From JANXQG01 sp964615095 (GTDB lineage Bacteria > Planctomycetota > Planctomycetia > Pirellulales > Thermoguttaceae), in the NCBI GenBank assembly GCA_964615095.1, contig CAZTPX010000004.1, forward strand, positions 62,001-126,000: 64,000 nt of DNA, read 5' to 3'. The translations under genes were made by a program, and so were the position numbers. Positions 32,713 through 42,255 of the stretch are shown here, piece after piece. How positions within the stretch are numbered: position 1 is the first letter of the stretch; each line of letters opens with the position of its first letter. Under the pieces are notes generated by a model. It was not told the origin of the DNA. It did no database searches and was given only the letters and a program-made list of their open reading frames with translations.

Positions 32713-34116
32713 ATGGAACACATCGCAAGCTCGTCAGCAGCGGCACGCCGATTCGAGGATAGGGCCATGAACGAGAGGGAAGCGGCGAATGCGGTAGCCC
32801 CTCAAATGGACGAATTGCGTCGCCAGGCGGAACAGCGTCTGCGCAGCCAGAAAGTCCGACCTGTCGAGGGCATGACGGAAGCCGAAGCGCGGGCCTTGGT
32901 CCACGAATTGCAGGTGCATCAGATCGAACTGGAGATGTTGAAAGCGGCCAAGGACGCCGCCGAGCAGGCTAACCGTGCCAAGGACCGTTTCCTGGCCGTC
33001 TTGAGCCACGAACTGCGCACGCCGCTGACGCCCGTAGTGATGGGCTTATCGATGCTGCAGGACCGGCTGGACCTCGACCCGCCGCTGCGCGAGATGCTGG
33101 AAATGGTCCGCCGCAACGTGGAATTCGAAGCGCGGCTGATCGACGACTTGCTGGACGTCTCGCGGATCGCGCAGGGCAAGGTCGAATTGACCCGCAGTGC
33201 CGTCGACTTGAGCACGGTCATCCAGCGGGCAATCGAGGTCTGCAAAGCGGGCATCCAGGAACGCGGACTGCACTTGGGCGTGGAAATGGGAGCGGCCGGG
33301 CCGTATTGGGTCGAGGCTGACGTGCCTCGGCTACAGCAGGTTTTCTGGAATCTATTGCAGAACGCGATCAAGGTCACGCCCCGGGGCGGGTGTGTGGGCA
33401 TCCGCTGCGGGCCGAGCGAGGCGCACGTGCTCATCGAGGTCTGCGACAGCGGGATCGGCATCGAGCCAGAATCGCTCGCGCGGATTTTCCAGGCCTTCGA
33501 GCAGGCGGAGCGCTCGATCACAAGGAAATTCGGCGGCCTAGGCCTGGGATTGGCCATCAGCCGCGCGTTGGTCGAGTTGCACGGTGGCCAGATCGAGGCG
33601 CACAGCGCGGGTCTGGGCAAGGGCGCAACGTTCCGTGTACGGCTACCGTTGACCGCGCCTCCCGAGGTTCTCGTCGCAGGTAAGCCGGTGGAAGCGAGCG
33701 AACGCGCTGCCTCCGAAGCGGGTGCCGTCCGCCCCTTGCGGATCCTGCTAGTGGAAGACCACCCCGTCACGTCGGAACTCTTGCGGAAGGTGCTGACTAG
33801 CGACGGCCATGCGGTGGAAACGGCGGGCGACGTGGCCACTGGTTTGGAACTGGCCGGCCGACAGACTTTCGACCTGCTCCTCAGCGATCTTGGCCTGCCG
33901 GACGGCAGCGGCTATGACCTGATTCGGCAACTGCGCCAACGGGGGCACGCGTTTCCGGCCATCGCCCTGAGCGGCTATGGGCAGGGGGACGATCTCCAGC
34001 GGAGTCATGCAGCGGGCTTCGCGGCGCACCTCACGAAACCCGCCTCCCGCAGGGCCGTAGTCGAGGCTGTCGCGGCGGTTGCCGCGAGGACAGGGACGGG
34101 GCGAACGGGGGGATAG
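32713..34116 (+). CDS. Hybrid sensor histidine kinase with receiver domain
   Basis: A 467-residue soluble protein. A coiled-coil N-terminus (residues about 1-90, with EAEARALVHELQVHQIELEM) replaces any membrane or PAS sensor. The HisKA phosphoacceptor is His99 in SHELRTPLTP. The HATPase blocks are FWNLLQNAIKVTP, VCDSGIGIEPE and RKFGGLGLGLAIS. The C-terminal receiver has the acidic pair in LLVEDHP, the phosphoacceptor Asp392 in LLLSDLGLPDG and the Lys in LTKP. Phosphate would pass from kinase to the attached receiver; no output domain follows, so a phosphotransfer partner elsewhere is expected. ATG 32713 is used; TTG 32698 and ATG 32767 are alternatives. csrA follows, convergent. Confidence 0.88.
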   Translation: MEHIASSSAAARRFEDRAMNEREAANAVAPQMDELRRQAEQRLRSQKVRPVEGMTEAEARALVHELQVHQIELEMLKAAKDAAEQANRAKDRFLAVLSHELRTPLTPVVMGLSMLQDRLDLDPPLREMLEMVRRNVEFEARLIDDLLDVSRIAQGKVELTRSAVDLSTVIQRAIEVCKAGIQERGLHLGVEMGAAGPYWVEADVPRLQQVFWNLLQNAIKVTPRGGCVGIRCGPSEAHVLIEVCDSGIGIEPESLARIFQAFEQAERSITRKFGGLGLGLAISRALVELHGGQIEAHSAGLGKGATFRVRLPLTAPPEVLVAGKPVEASERAASEAGAVRPLRILLVEDHPVTSELLRKVLTSDGHAVETAGDVATGLELAGRQTFDLLLSDLGLPDGSGYDLIRQLRQRGHAFPAIALSGYGQGDDLQRSHAAGFAAHLTKPASRRAVVEAVAAVAARTGTGRTGG

Positions 34117-34138
34117 CCTCTAACTTTTTTTCCGCCGA

Positions 34139-34339
34139 TCAGCCCAGGGCCGCTTCGGCATAAGCGCCAAAGGGCAGGCGGTGCTCGATCTGCTCAAAGA
34201 TTTCGGCGCGATGGATGGGGGCATCGCCCGGCGCAACAAAGCCGAGTTTCACTCGGTTGCCCTGCACTGCCAGAACGGTCACGGTGATATTGTCCGCAAT
34301 CACGATCGCTTCGCCGCACTTTCGACTGAGCACCAACAT
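34139..34339 (-). CDS. csrA: Carbon storage regulator CsrA
   Basis: A 66-residue RNA-binding dimer that represses or stabilises mRNAs by binding GGA motifs. It begins MLVLSRKCGEAIVIADNITV and continues VLAVQGNRVKLGFVAP and HRAEIFEQI, all conserved. ATG at 34339 follows a perfect AAGGAGGAA; the frame is open ten codons further but the family start is clear. Conserved Arg44-type residue region is intact (VAPGDAPIHRAEI). It stands convergent to the hybrid kinase. Confidence 0.93.
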   Translation of the reverse strand: MLVLSRKCGEAIVIADNITVTVLAVQGNRVKLGFVAPGDAPIHRAEIFEQIEHRLPFGAYAEAALG

Positions 34340-34788
34340 TTCGTATTCCTCCTTGATTTGAAAAACCACTGCTTTCGAGACTTCCTTGCAGCAGCCGTTT
34401 ACGGGTTCGACTGCCGGCGGTGGGCCGCATTAGCTCAACCGCACGAGTGCCAGTTTACCATGCCAGGGAAAGAGTTCTATCCTCAATGATCCGCAAACCA
34501 CCCTAAGGGAAAGTTTGGGTTTTCTTCAGGATTCCCCTTACCGCGCAGGAGTAGTGGCCTGAGCGAAGATGAAGCCCGCCTCTGGGGCTAGTGCGAACTC
34601 TGGTTCAGGCCGTGCGCTTTTCTCTTGGACGCGCCCGATTTTGCCGATTTTTGTTGCCAAGGGCGCCATGTACTCATGGCCTCCGCCGCTTTTCGTTAGC
34701 TCCTGGTGCTGGCGAGGATTGCGCTCTGCCTGGTCTTGCTGCTGGGGATCGTGAATGGCCTCCGTCACAGCGGCCATGTACTGAGTAC
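34340..34788. other. Intergenic region, no gene seen
   Basis: About 450 bases upstream of csrA and downstream of the oxidoreductase gene. A 79-codon minus-strand frame (34538-34777) has no ribosome site and no family likeness. The end (34779-34795) carries GTACTGAGTACTCAGT, the same word found inside the elements at 52947 and 63390. Confidence 0.4.
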
Positions 34789-35922
34789 TCAGTCAGACAC
34801 TCCCCCTCCCGCCATCTCTGAAGCGATCGTCACCCACAGGCGTCGCCGCGACGCCTGGTAGAGGGCCTCCATGACTTTCACGCGGGCTGCCGCCTCCCGG
34901 GCCGTCACCAAAGGCAGGTCCTTGCTCCCGCCGATCGCGCTGACGAACTGGAGCACGGGATGGTCTGGCCCCGGAGGGAGCTTCCCCCAGGGACGAGCCC
35001 CGTCGGCACCCGCGACTTTCTTGGTCCGAAGGTACAGCCGCTCGTTGAATATCGCGGCGTGGCCCTCGGTCCCCGCGACCAGCAAGGCCAGCGGATTTTC
35101 CGGCTCGATCCAACCTGCCGACAGCGATGCGGTCACGCCGTTGCGGAAGCGGATTATGGCCTGGCCCGTTTCGTCGCAGCCGGCGTAGCGATTCGTGACC
35201 GTGCGGATGTCGGCCGAAACCGCCTCGACGTCGCCCATCAGCCACATGAGCACGTCCAGCGCGTGCGTACCCGTATCGGCGAAGCCCCCCAAGGCGCCCC
35301 ATTTCGGATCGACCGTCCATTTGAACTCTTTGTCGAACACCCCCTGGAGCAGGCAATCGTTCGAGAAGGAACACTCCAGGCGAACGATTTTGCCGAAGGC
35401 GCCGCTGCCGATCAACTGCTTGACGAAGATGTACTTGGGGATGGTACGGAGATGATAGCCGGTTGTGAAGAGGATGCCCGCCTTCTCTACGGCAGCGGCG
35501 ATTTCGGCAGCGTCTTTGCCGCCGGCGCCGATCGGTTTCTCGATAAACACGTGCTTTCGGGCCTTTGCAGCCAGCGCGGCCAGTTCGGCGTGGAGACTCG
35601 TTTCCGAGAGTATCACCACGCCCACAACGTCGGCGTCGGCCACCGCCGCGGCCGCCGAGCGAGCCACCCTGGCCCCGCACGCTTCGGCCACTTTCGTCGC
35701 CCGCGCGGGGTCGCGATCCCACACGCACTTGACCTTCACGTCCTCGCGCGTGCCGAGGATCTGCAAATACATCGGCGTGTGCATGTGGGCAACACCGAGC
35801 AAGGCCAGCGGGATGCTTTTGTCCTCGGCCGCCATGGCTGACGGACCGGCCAGCACGGCGCCGCTGGCAACGCACGTCGTCTTGACGAACCGTCTGCGCG
35901 TGATCGAGAACTGATCCAACAT
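34789..35922 (-). CDS. Tat-exported Gfo/Idh/MocA-family oxidoreductase
   Basis: A 377-residue NAD(P)-dependent oxidoreductase with a Tat signal (TRRRFVKTTCVASGAVLAG) at the N-terminus. The Rossmann part begins SIPLALLGVAHMHTPMY, where the usual GxGxxG is altered to GVAHMH, so cofactor binding may differ. The family EKPIG block is present (HVFIEKPIGAGGK) and the C-terminal alpha/beta domain follows. The catalytic-type segment GGFADTGTHALDVLMWLMG corresponds to the GG...D.G.H pattern. Substrate unknown, probably a sugar or inositol derivative. ATG at 35922 follows GAGGAGA. Confidence 0.85.
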   Translation of the reverse strand: MLDQFSITRRRFVKTTCVASGAVLAGPSAMAAEDKSIPLALLGVAHMHTPMYLQILGTREDVKVKCVWDRDPARATKVAEACGARVARSAAAAVADADVVGVVILSETSLHAELAALAAKARKHVFIEKPIGAGGKDAAEIAAAVEKAGILFTTGYHLRTIPKYIFVKQLIGSGAFGKIVRLECSFSNDCLLQGVFDKEFKWTVDPKWGALGGFADTGTHALDVLMWLMGDVEAVSADIRTVTNRYAGCDETGQAIIRFRNGVTASLSAGWIEPENPLALLVAGTEGHAAIFNERLYLRTKKVAGADGARPWGKLPPGPDHPVLQFVSAIGGSKDLPLVTAREAAARVKVMEALYQASRRRLWVTIASEMAGGGVSD

Positions 35923-35936
35923 TGTCTGCTCTCCTC

Positions 35937-36016
35937 GTAGGGTGGGCCGAGTAACACGAGTCCCACCAGACTCCGCATCGAATTTGGTGGGACTCGTGTT
36001 GCTCGGCCCACCCTAC
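35937..36016. repeat. 80-bp palindrome, GTAGGGTGGGCC type
   Basis: Arms GTAGGGTGGGCCGAGTAACA and TGTTGCTCGGCCCACCCTAC enclose a second inner inverted repeat CGAGTCCCACCA / TGGTGGGACTCG. It lies between the oxidoreductase and the secreted-protein gene. Confidence 0.85.
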
Positions 36017-36048
36017 AGGAATTGCCCACCATATGGGAATTACGCGTG

Positions 36049-37815
36049 CTAGGGAACCTGCGGCGTCGCACCGCCCATCATGCGTTCCCGCATCGTGCCG
36101 GCGTACTCGCCCGCAGCCTTGATAATCCCCGCCGGGACAACCACGTCCAACGACAATTCGCCCGGCGCGGCTTGCAGTGCAATCCCGACCGGCGGGCACT
36201 TGGGGAAGGCGGGGATCGACGCTGCGGGCCCATTCTCGCCCAGCATCGATTCCATCATCCGCTGCACCATGCCCATGTAGCCGCGCGGGCTGACCAAGAC
36301 AATACCTTGCGCGCCGGCCGGCAGTAGGGCGACGGTGGCCGCCACGTCGCTATCGGCGGCCAGGCACTTCTTCTCGTCCTTGCTCCAGGCAATCGCCCGT
36401 TGCAACTTATCTTGGCTGGCGCCAAGTGTCATGTAGACCGTCTTTTCGTCGGCCTTGGTGATATACATTTTCATCTTGTTGTCCGGTCCGAACATGGCCT
36501 GCATCATCTTCTCGGCCATGGGGTTTCCTTCCGTCTTGGGAACGGGAATGGTGACCTCGACCTCGAAGGCCGGCTTGCCGTCGATCTCGATCTTCTTCGA
36601 GACGGGCGGCTTGAACGCTCCTTCCTTGGCGTCCTTGAGCAGGTCCTTCATGGCTTCGAGTTGCTTCTCGTAGGCCGCAAGGTACTTGTCCGCATCGTCC
36701 ACGCGAAAGGAAATGTAAACGTTGCTGTAGATCGGTTCGCCGGCGCGGCCGGGCTTCATCACCATCGATACGTCGCGCAGCGAGTGGAACTGCTGCATCG
36801 AGATCTTGGCCAGCTTCTCGGCCTGGTCGGCATCGATACCATAGAGCTCGGGTGACTTCTTCATGATCTCCACGCCCAGGCTCGCCAACGGGCGGATGAG
36901 CGACTCTTGCAGGCTGCCGCCGGCGGCAAAGACGAAACTGCCGCCGGGCACACCGGCCAAAAGGTTGCCGCTGGCCGGCTTGACGTCGGCCAGCGCGGTG
37001 GCCAGATCGCCACCCTCGACGATCCTGGCCCGGGCGGCAAGTCGCACCGCGCCCGTCTTGTCGACCTGCAGGCCCACGGCGCCGAGCGAGACGTTTTTCT
37101 CGATGGCGTCCAAGAGGGTGGCATAGACTTGCAAGGCGGGCTTGATCGATGCCCCTTGCTGACCCAGGGCGGAGAGGGTCTCGCCGAGCTGCTTCAACGC
37201 CACTTTGCCTTGGGCTGCGAAGAGTTTTATGCCGCTCTTGGTGGCGATGACGTTCACGTCGTTGCCCGCCAGCCAAGCCGCCAGCGGCTTGGCCTCGGCG
37301 GCGATGCTTTGCTTGGAGGCCAGGACGCTTTCGAGCGCTTCCTGGTCATCGCTCTTGGCAAACAAGGCAAAACCGCCCAGTTTGGCCACCGCAACCGCCT
37401 GGCCGGCGATCTGCACCTGGGCGATCTTCGCGTCCTTCTTTTCGCCCTCGAAGTTTCCCAGAAGGGTCTTGTAGTCGGTTACCGCGACGAACACCACGAA
37501 CGAGGGCGTGGCATGCGCATCTTCCTTGTCCTTGGCCGGCAGGGCGATTACGCCCATCGCTCCTTTGGCATCCAATCCGTCCTTGACGCCGAGTTTGTCC
37601 TTGACCATGTCCAGCAAGCTGATTTGCGGCGCGCCGACGACGCCGGCCAGCTTTTGGATCTTCCCATCGCCGTCAGCCAGATGATTGATCACCCCCCAAC
37701 CCAGCGCATTGCCGGGAATGATTTTCAGGGGGTCGTCGGCAGCCCGGGCTGCCAGGGCCGCCAAGAGCACAAACGCCAGGGCCGGCACACTCACGAAAGC
37801 GGTTCGTCGGAACAT
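36049..37815 (-). CDS. Secreted protein of unknown function
   Basis: A 588-residue protein with a Sec signal peptide (SVPALAFVLLAALAARAAD), starting at ATG 37815 after AAGGAG. The frame is open 107 codons upstream through a palindromic element, which is not part of the gene. The mature protein is rich in Ala, Gly and Lys, with repeated hydrophobic strands and helices and phrases such as GVPGGSFVFAAGGSLQ, suggesting a large soluble periplasmic protein related to DUF3352-type proteins at most. I recognise no catalytic motif. Confidence 0.7.
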   Translation of the reverse strand: MFRRTAFVSVPALAFVLLAALAARAADDPLKIIPGNALGWGVINHLADGDGKIQKLAGVVGAPQISLLDMVKDKLGVKDGLDAKGAMGVIALPAKDKEDAHATPSFVVFVAVTDYKTLLGNFEGEKKDAKIAQVQIAGQAVAVAKLGGFALFAKSDDQEALESVLASKQSIAAEAKPLAAWLAGNDVNVIATKSGIKLFAAQGKVALKQLGETLSALGQQGASIKPALQVYATLLDAIEKNVSLGAVGLQVDKTGAVRLAARARIVEGGDLATALADVKPASGNLLAGVPGGSFVFAAGGSLQESLIRPLASLGVEIMKKSPELYGIDADQAEKLAKISMQQFHSLRDVSMVMKPGRAGEPIYSNVYISFRVDDADKYLAAYEKQLEAMKDLLKDAKEGAFKPPVSKKIEIDGKPAFEVEVTIPVPKTEGNPMAEKMMQAMFGPDNKMKMYITKADEKTVYMTLGASQDKLQRAIAWSKDEKKCLAADSDVAATVALLPAGAQGIVLVSPRGYMGMVQRMMESMLGENGPAASIPAFPKCPPVGIALQAAPGELSLDVVVPAGIIKAAGEYAGTMRERMMGGATPQVP

Positions 37816-37997
37816 GATCTTAGACTCCTTGCAAGTTGCTAACAATCCACCTATCAGGTCTATTCCTGAACAAGTATTAAGAGAAAACGCCGATTTGCGG
37901 GGTCCTGGCACAAGTTGCAACCGCCGGGACCCCACCGTGGCGGCGCAACGCAAGTAAGTTTCGCGGCACGTTCGGGAGTTGTCAAGCGGCGCGAGAG

Positions 37998-38132
37998 AAT
38001 TTCTGGCGCTTCCGCTCTTAGCTGCAGACCGGATAGGCGACTGCGCTGGAGTCCCGCCTTCAGGCGGAATTCGTTTGATTCCGCCTGAAGGCGGGACTCC
38101 AGCGGGCGTTTGCACCCAAAAGCAGAGGGACG
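37998..38132. repeat. Palindromic element, GGAGTCCCG family, long form (reverse)
   Basis: The core 38045-38105 has arms GCTGGAGTCCCGCCTTCAGG and CCTGAAGGCGGGACTCCAGC. The left flank (TTCCGCTCTT, GCAGACCGGATAGGCGACTG) and right flank (GCACCCAAAAGCAGAGG) are the reverse complements of those at 20380 and 53512. Confidence 0.85.
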
Positions 38133-38149
38133 GCAAGACCGTGCCGCGC

Positions 38150-39706
38150 TCACCAATCCAGTTCCATGCCGAAATTCACGCCGTCATAGAACACCGAGCC
38201 CTTGGTATTGATGCTGGTGTAGGCGGTCTCGGGAACGGAAGAGAAGACCATCTGGTCGGGGGCCCGCGCGACGTCGCCTACAAACAGCATGTCGTAGGAT
38301 ACGTGCCCGACAAGATTGGGGAGAAACTTGTAACTTCCCGATACACCGAATCCACCCGCGAAAGCCACCACGGTGTGCGAGACGCTGAAGGGAATATCCG
38401 TGTTTGAATAGGATGTCAACCCCGGCGGCAGCGCCGGCGAATTTGCATCGGGGGTGCCCGTGAACACGGTCGTGATACGGCTGTCCTGCTGGGCGTAGTT
38501 CATGAACATCCCGACATTGCCGTGCGTATCCAAGCACCAGCGACAAAAACGATACTCGAGTTTCCCACCGGTCTGAAGCCCCAGCAGGGTGTTGAAGGTA
38601 TGGACCGCGTACTGGCCTTGGTGCGTGAATTCCGCTGCCTGACCCGTGTAGGGCGACGTGTACTGGGCGCCCGAACTGAGGTAGTCGAACGTTTCGTTGA
38701 TTTCCATGCCTTTCATGCCCAAAAAGTACGACCAGTAATATCCGTGCTGGCACTCGCGATACCAGTGGCCATTGGGATTCATCACAAGCTGGTCGGGCTG
38801 GTTATGGCCGTCGATGCGATAGTTCAATTCGAATTCGTTGAACGTCGTGGAATAGGTTTCCGACATGAACAGGGACCGATTGAAGGCTGCATCGTAAGTC
38901 CGGCCGAGGTTCGAAAAGTTTGGCTCCAAGAGCTCCTGTTGCTGACCGGTGTTGGGCAGGTAAATCGGGAAGGGGCTGATCAGGCTTCCCTGGTAATACA
39001 GGGCCGTCGGCGCTGGGGCGGGGAGACTGACCTGTGCAATGGGCTGCGTACTGTAAAAGGGGATGATCGATCCCGTGGCGTTGATGGGCTGCGCCGTGAA
39101 GTTAGCCACTCCGTTGAACGCGAATTCGAGGAAATGGTCCCTGCCCTCGCCGTCGCGGCCGAGGAACCGGCTGAAACTCAGGCCCAGCACCGCGCTGTCG
39201 CCGATATTGGGCGTGTGAACTTCTAACGCCGTCTCCTGAAAAGCGTCGTTCAAGTACTGAACATATTGGTTGGAAGTGGTGATGCCCTGGCTGCTGGTAA
39301 CGCTGACGTTGCCGGCGGGCAAGGGGCCGGCGGGCAAGGAATACGCCCCCAGGCGTTGATTGTTGGCACGCGACATGGCCCAGACCGAGACCGAGGGTTG
39401 GACGGCCCAAGTCGGCGGCAGGCAGGCGCCGCCGCCACAAAACTCGCAGGCCCCCGGCGGCGTGTCGCCGAATACGCCGCCGATGGGCGGCTGGTTCTCG
39501 CCGACCACCGACGAATCCCCTTCAATCGGCACGTTGGACACACCGGGGCCAGTGGCCTGAGATGCCTGACCAACCGGTTTGGCACTCGGAGTAACCCAAT
39601 CCTGGGGTCCTTGTGCCCAAGCTCGCTGCCCCAGAAGCAGTCCGACCCATGCCAGAGTCACCAGAATGTGCCGAATTGCGGTTTTCACCAGACGGTCCTC
39701 CATCAT
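38150..39706 (-). CDS. BBP7-family outer-membrane beta-barrel protein
   Basis: A 518-residue protein with a signal peptide (VTLAWVGLLLGQRAWA) and a C-terminal beta-barrel of the planctomycete BBP7 type. Alternating strands run through most of the chain and it ends in an aromatic residue (NFGMELDW), as barrel proteins do for insertion by Bam. Barrel-type blocks include FELNYRIDGHN, GKLEYRFCRWCLDTHGN and SYKFLPNLVGHVSYDML. A cysteine group near residue 90 (CEFCGGGACLP) could be a disulfide pair. The role is probably an outer-membrane channel or surface protein. Two adjacent ATG codons (39706, 39703) are possible starts. Confidence 0.82.
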   Translation of the reverse strand: MMEDRLVKTAIRHILVTLAWVGLLLGQRAWAQGPQDWVTPSAKPVGQASQATGPGVSNVPIEGDSSVVGENQPPIGGVFGDTPPGACEFCGGGACLPPTWAVQPSVSVWAMSRANNQRLGAYSLPAGPLPAGNVSVTSSQGITTSNQYVQYLNDAFQETALEVHTPNIGDSAVLGLSFSRFLGRDGEGRDHFLEFAFNGVANFTAQPINATGSIIPFYSTQPIAQVSLPAPAPTALYYQGSLISPFPIYLPNTGQQQELLEPNFSNLGRTYDAAFNRSLFMSETYSTTFNEFELNYRIDGHNQPDQLVMNPNGHWYRECQHGYYWSYFLGMKGMEINETFDYLSSGAQYTSPYTGQAAEFTHQGQYAVHTFNTLLGLQTGGKLEYRFCRWCLDTHGNVGMFMNYAQQDSRITTVFTGTPDANSPALPPGLTSYSNTDIPFSVSHTVVAFAGGFGVSGSYKFLPNLVGHVSYDMLFVGDVARAPDQMVFSSVPETAYTSINTKGSVFYDGVNFGMELDW

Positions 39707-40140
39707 ATCCCTTGCGATCTCTTATGCATCACGGCCGCAGTTCGCGGAGATCTTCAAGCGTCCATTTGGCCAGCACATTGACCGGCCGCAGCGCACTGCA
39801 GGACCCTTCCATAAAGTTCAAGGATATCAACAACTGCCTAATCGGCCAGTTTCAGTCGGCAGAACAGGAATAATCGTTAAAATCTTCCCGAAATCCACAA
39901 AGCATGTTATTGGCAAAGTCTACGTTATAGTAAAATCTATTGCAAATTACCTATGCTAACATTCTGGGCGAATGGCTATCCGACAAGTCTCCCCATCTCT
40001 CAGAGGGGTAGAGGACATGTTGCGGAAACTTTCCGAATAGCCTGTGAGTGTCCTTCCGTCCCGTTGGGGGACTGCCCGTGGGCTGGCGAACGTGATAGAA
40101 TTTTCCCTTTCACGGCCCTTCAATTTGGAAATTCACCACC
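39707..40140. other. Intergenic region, no gene seen
   Basis: About 430 bases between the divergent BBP7 and SEC-C/TPR genes. It must hold both promoters. AT-rich stretches occur near 39860-39960. No repeat of the window's palindromic families was seen. Confidence 0.4.
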
Positions 40141-42255
40141 ATGGCCCTCGACGCTTACTCGCTTTGTCCGGGCGGCACCGGCAAGAAGATCAAGTTCTGC
40201 TGTCCCGACTTTTTTCCCGAACTGGAGAAAATCGATCGCATGATCGAAGGCGAGCAGTATATCGCCTGTCTCCAGAATATTGATCAACTGGAGCAGAAGG
40301 GCCAGTACCGGGCCTGCCTGATGGCAACCAAGTCGGAATTGCTGCGGGTGACCAATCAGCTTGACCGGACAGATGCCTATGTGGCCGATTTTGTCGAGCG
40401 CTTCCCGCAAAACTCGCTGGCGTGGTCCGAATCGGCCTTGTTGAGCGCGGCGTCGGCGGGCGGCCAGGCAGCCATGAGCAAGCTGCAGCGGGCCATCGCG
40501 CTGTGCGACGGCCACATACAAGGTCGGGTCTTCGAGGCAGCCACCGTAGTTGCCGGCGTACTGATCCAGGAGGGACATTGGGCGGCCGGCCGGGCCTTGC
40601 TGCAGTTTCTGGCCAAACTGGTACCGGACGATCGCGAGGCCATGGAACGACTGATGTACCTGAATCGGTCCGCTGAGATTCCCCTTCTGCTGAGGAGCGA
40701 TCCGCCGATGCTGCCTTGCCCGTCCGACGCCCCCTGGCGGGCGAAGTTCGAGGCAGCCACCGCCCCCTTGAAGAAGGCCCAGTGGCAGGAAGCGGCCGAG
40801 CGCCTGACCGCCTTGGCGGCCGAAGTTCACGACGTCCCCGCCGTCTGGAACAATCTGGCCCTGGTGCGTGGTTGGTTGGCCGACGAGGCCGGTGCCCGCG
40901 AGGCCTATCAGAAGTTCGCTGCGCTGGCGGTGCCGTTGGAAGATGCCGTGGAAGCGGAAGCCATTGCCATGCTGACGAGCGAATCGCCGCTGGACGACGA
41001 CGTCGATGTCGTGCATTGGACGTGGCCGGTTCGCGACCCCGAGCGACTGCAGGAGTTGCTGCTTTCCGACCGCCGCATCGCCCCCATACCGGTAAACGCC
41101 ACATCCTGGCCGGTCGACGATTCGCCTCCGCCGCGAATGGCCGGGATGCTGTTGGATCGCCCTCTGCTGGGCATTGGCGACGATTTTTCCTTAGACAGCA
41201 TGCCCAGCGTTGTGGCAGAACTACTCCTCTTCGGCCGCCAGACCGATAGGGCGGCGCGGCTGGAAATCGTCGGACTGTCGAGAAATCACGCCGATCAGGC
41301 CAAGGTGATCTTTCGCCACATCGGCGGCGACTGCCTCGAGCCGGAGCCGGAAGAAGCGCTCATGGCAAGGACGTCGACTAGCCATCAGTCGATTTCGCAC
41401 CGTTGGGTTCCGCCCCGCGACGCACCGCGGCCCCAGGTCGACGCGCTGCTGATCCAGGACTTCCGCGACACGCTGCTGAATCGCTGGCCGGACCAGCCGC
41501 TGGGCGTGCTTGGCGGCCGATCGTTGCGGCAGGCCTCCGCCGACCCGGCGGCCCGCGTCCAGGTCCTAGCGGCAATTCTTGTCATGCAGCAATGGTCGGG
41601 GCGTTCCCCGGCGGAGTTCGATTTCAACGACTTGCGGTCCCAGCTCGGCCTGCCGACCCTGGGACCGATCGAGCCGAAGCCCGGCGAGGTCCGTACGCTG
41701 CCCTTGGTCCGCCTGGTGCGGGTCCAGGTGGAAGCGCTCTCCGACGATGACCTCGTGCTGGCATTCCACCGCACGGGGATGTACCAGGCATGGGACGCCG
41801 CCCGGCGGTTTGCCCAAGCCATCATCGATCGGCCCGTTTTTTCCCGCCGTCCGGAACGCATGGAGGCCTACCGCCTCATGGCGCAAGCGGCGACGAGCTT
41901 GGAAGACGGCATTGCGAGTATCGACGAAGGACGCCGCGACGCGCTTGCCGGCGGCCAGTCGTGCGCCGCTTGGGACCTGATGGAGCTCTCTTTGCGTTTC
42001 GGGCATGGCGACGAAGAGCAAGCCATGCGGCTACTGCAGCATATTGAGTCGCAGCACATCCGCGAGCCGGGAGTGGCCCAGACCTTGACACAGATGCTGA
42101 TCAATATCGGGGTTTTGAATCCCGATGGGACTCCCGCCGGCGTGCCGGGCCGCCCAGCCGCAGGTGCTCCGCCGGCCCCCGAGCCGTCGAAACTCTGGAC
42201 CCCGGAGAGCGAATCTCCCGGCGGCGGTGGCAAGCTCTGGACGCCCGGAATGTAA
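40141..42255 (+). CDS. SEC-C-like motif and TPR-like protein of unknown function
   Basis: A 704-residue cytoplasmic protein beginning MALDAYSLCPGGTGKKIKFC, a SEC-C-like zinc motif (CPGGTGKKIKFCC at residues 9-21) in which the usual CPCGSG is altered. Long helical repeats follow that resemble TPRs (SKLQRAIALCDGHIQG; AAVWNNLAL-type block near EVHDVPAVWNNLALVRGW). The C-terminus has two copies of KLWTP (PSKLWTPESE, GKLWTPGM). SEC-C motifs bind ribosome or protein partners in SecA and related proteins; no enzyme is recognised here. Its TAA stop overlaps the ATG of ribD (TAATG), so the two are probably translated together. Confidence 0.75.
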   Translation: MALDAYSLCPGGTGKKIKFCCPDFFPELEKIDRMIEGEQYIACLQNIDQLEQKGQYRACLMATKSELLRVTNQLDRTDAYVADFVERFPQNSLAWSESALLSAASAGGQAAMSKLQRAIALCDGHIQGRVFEAATVVAGVLIQEGHWAAGRALLQFLAKLVPDDREAMERLMYLNRSAEIPLLLRSDPPMLPCPSDAPWRAKFEAATAPLKKAQWQEAAERLTALAAEVHDVPAVWNNLALVRGWLADEAGAREAYQKFAALAVPLEDAVEAEAIAMLTSESPLDDDVDVVHWTWPVRDPERLQELLLSDRRIAPIPVNATSWPVDDSPPPRMAGMLLDRPLLGIGDDFSLDSMPSVVAELLLFGRQTDRAARLEIVGLSRNHADQAKVIFRHIGGDCLEPEPEEALMARTSTSHQSISHRWVPPRDAPRPQVDALLIQDFRDTLLNRWPDQPLGVLGGRSLRQASADPAARVQVLAAILVMQQWSGRSPAEFDFNDLRSQLGLPTLGPIEPKPGEVRTLPLVRLVRVQVEALSDDDLVLAFHRTGMYQAWDAARRFAQAIIDRPVFSRRPERMEAYRLMAQAATSLEDGIASIDEGRRDALAGGQSCAAWDLMELSLRFGHGDEEQAMRLLQHIESQHIREPGVAQTLTQMLINIGVLNPDGTPAGVPGRPAAGAPPAPEPSKLWTPESESPGGGGKLWTPGM

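Noticed and set aside
34400..34445. tRNA-like words (GGTTCGAC and TTAGCTCAA)
   Set aside because: They stand in the wrong order for a tRNA and no acceptor stem can be formed.
34538..34777. 79-codon minus-strand frame between csrA and the oxidoreductase
   Set aside because: No ribosome site, no recognisable family, and its start lies in a GTACTCAGT repeat.
37816..38136. 107-codon N-terminal extension of the secreted protein gene
   Set aside because: The extension is translated palindromic element; a signal peptide and ribosome site mark the start at 37815.
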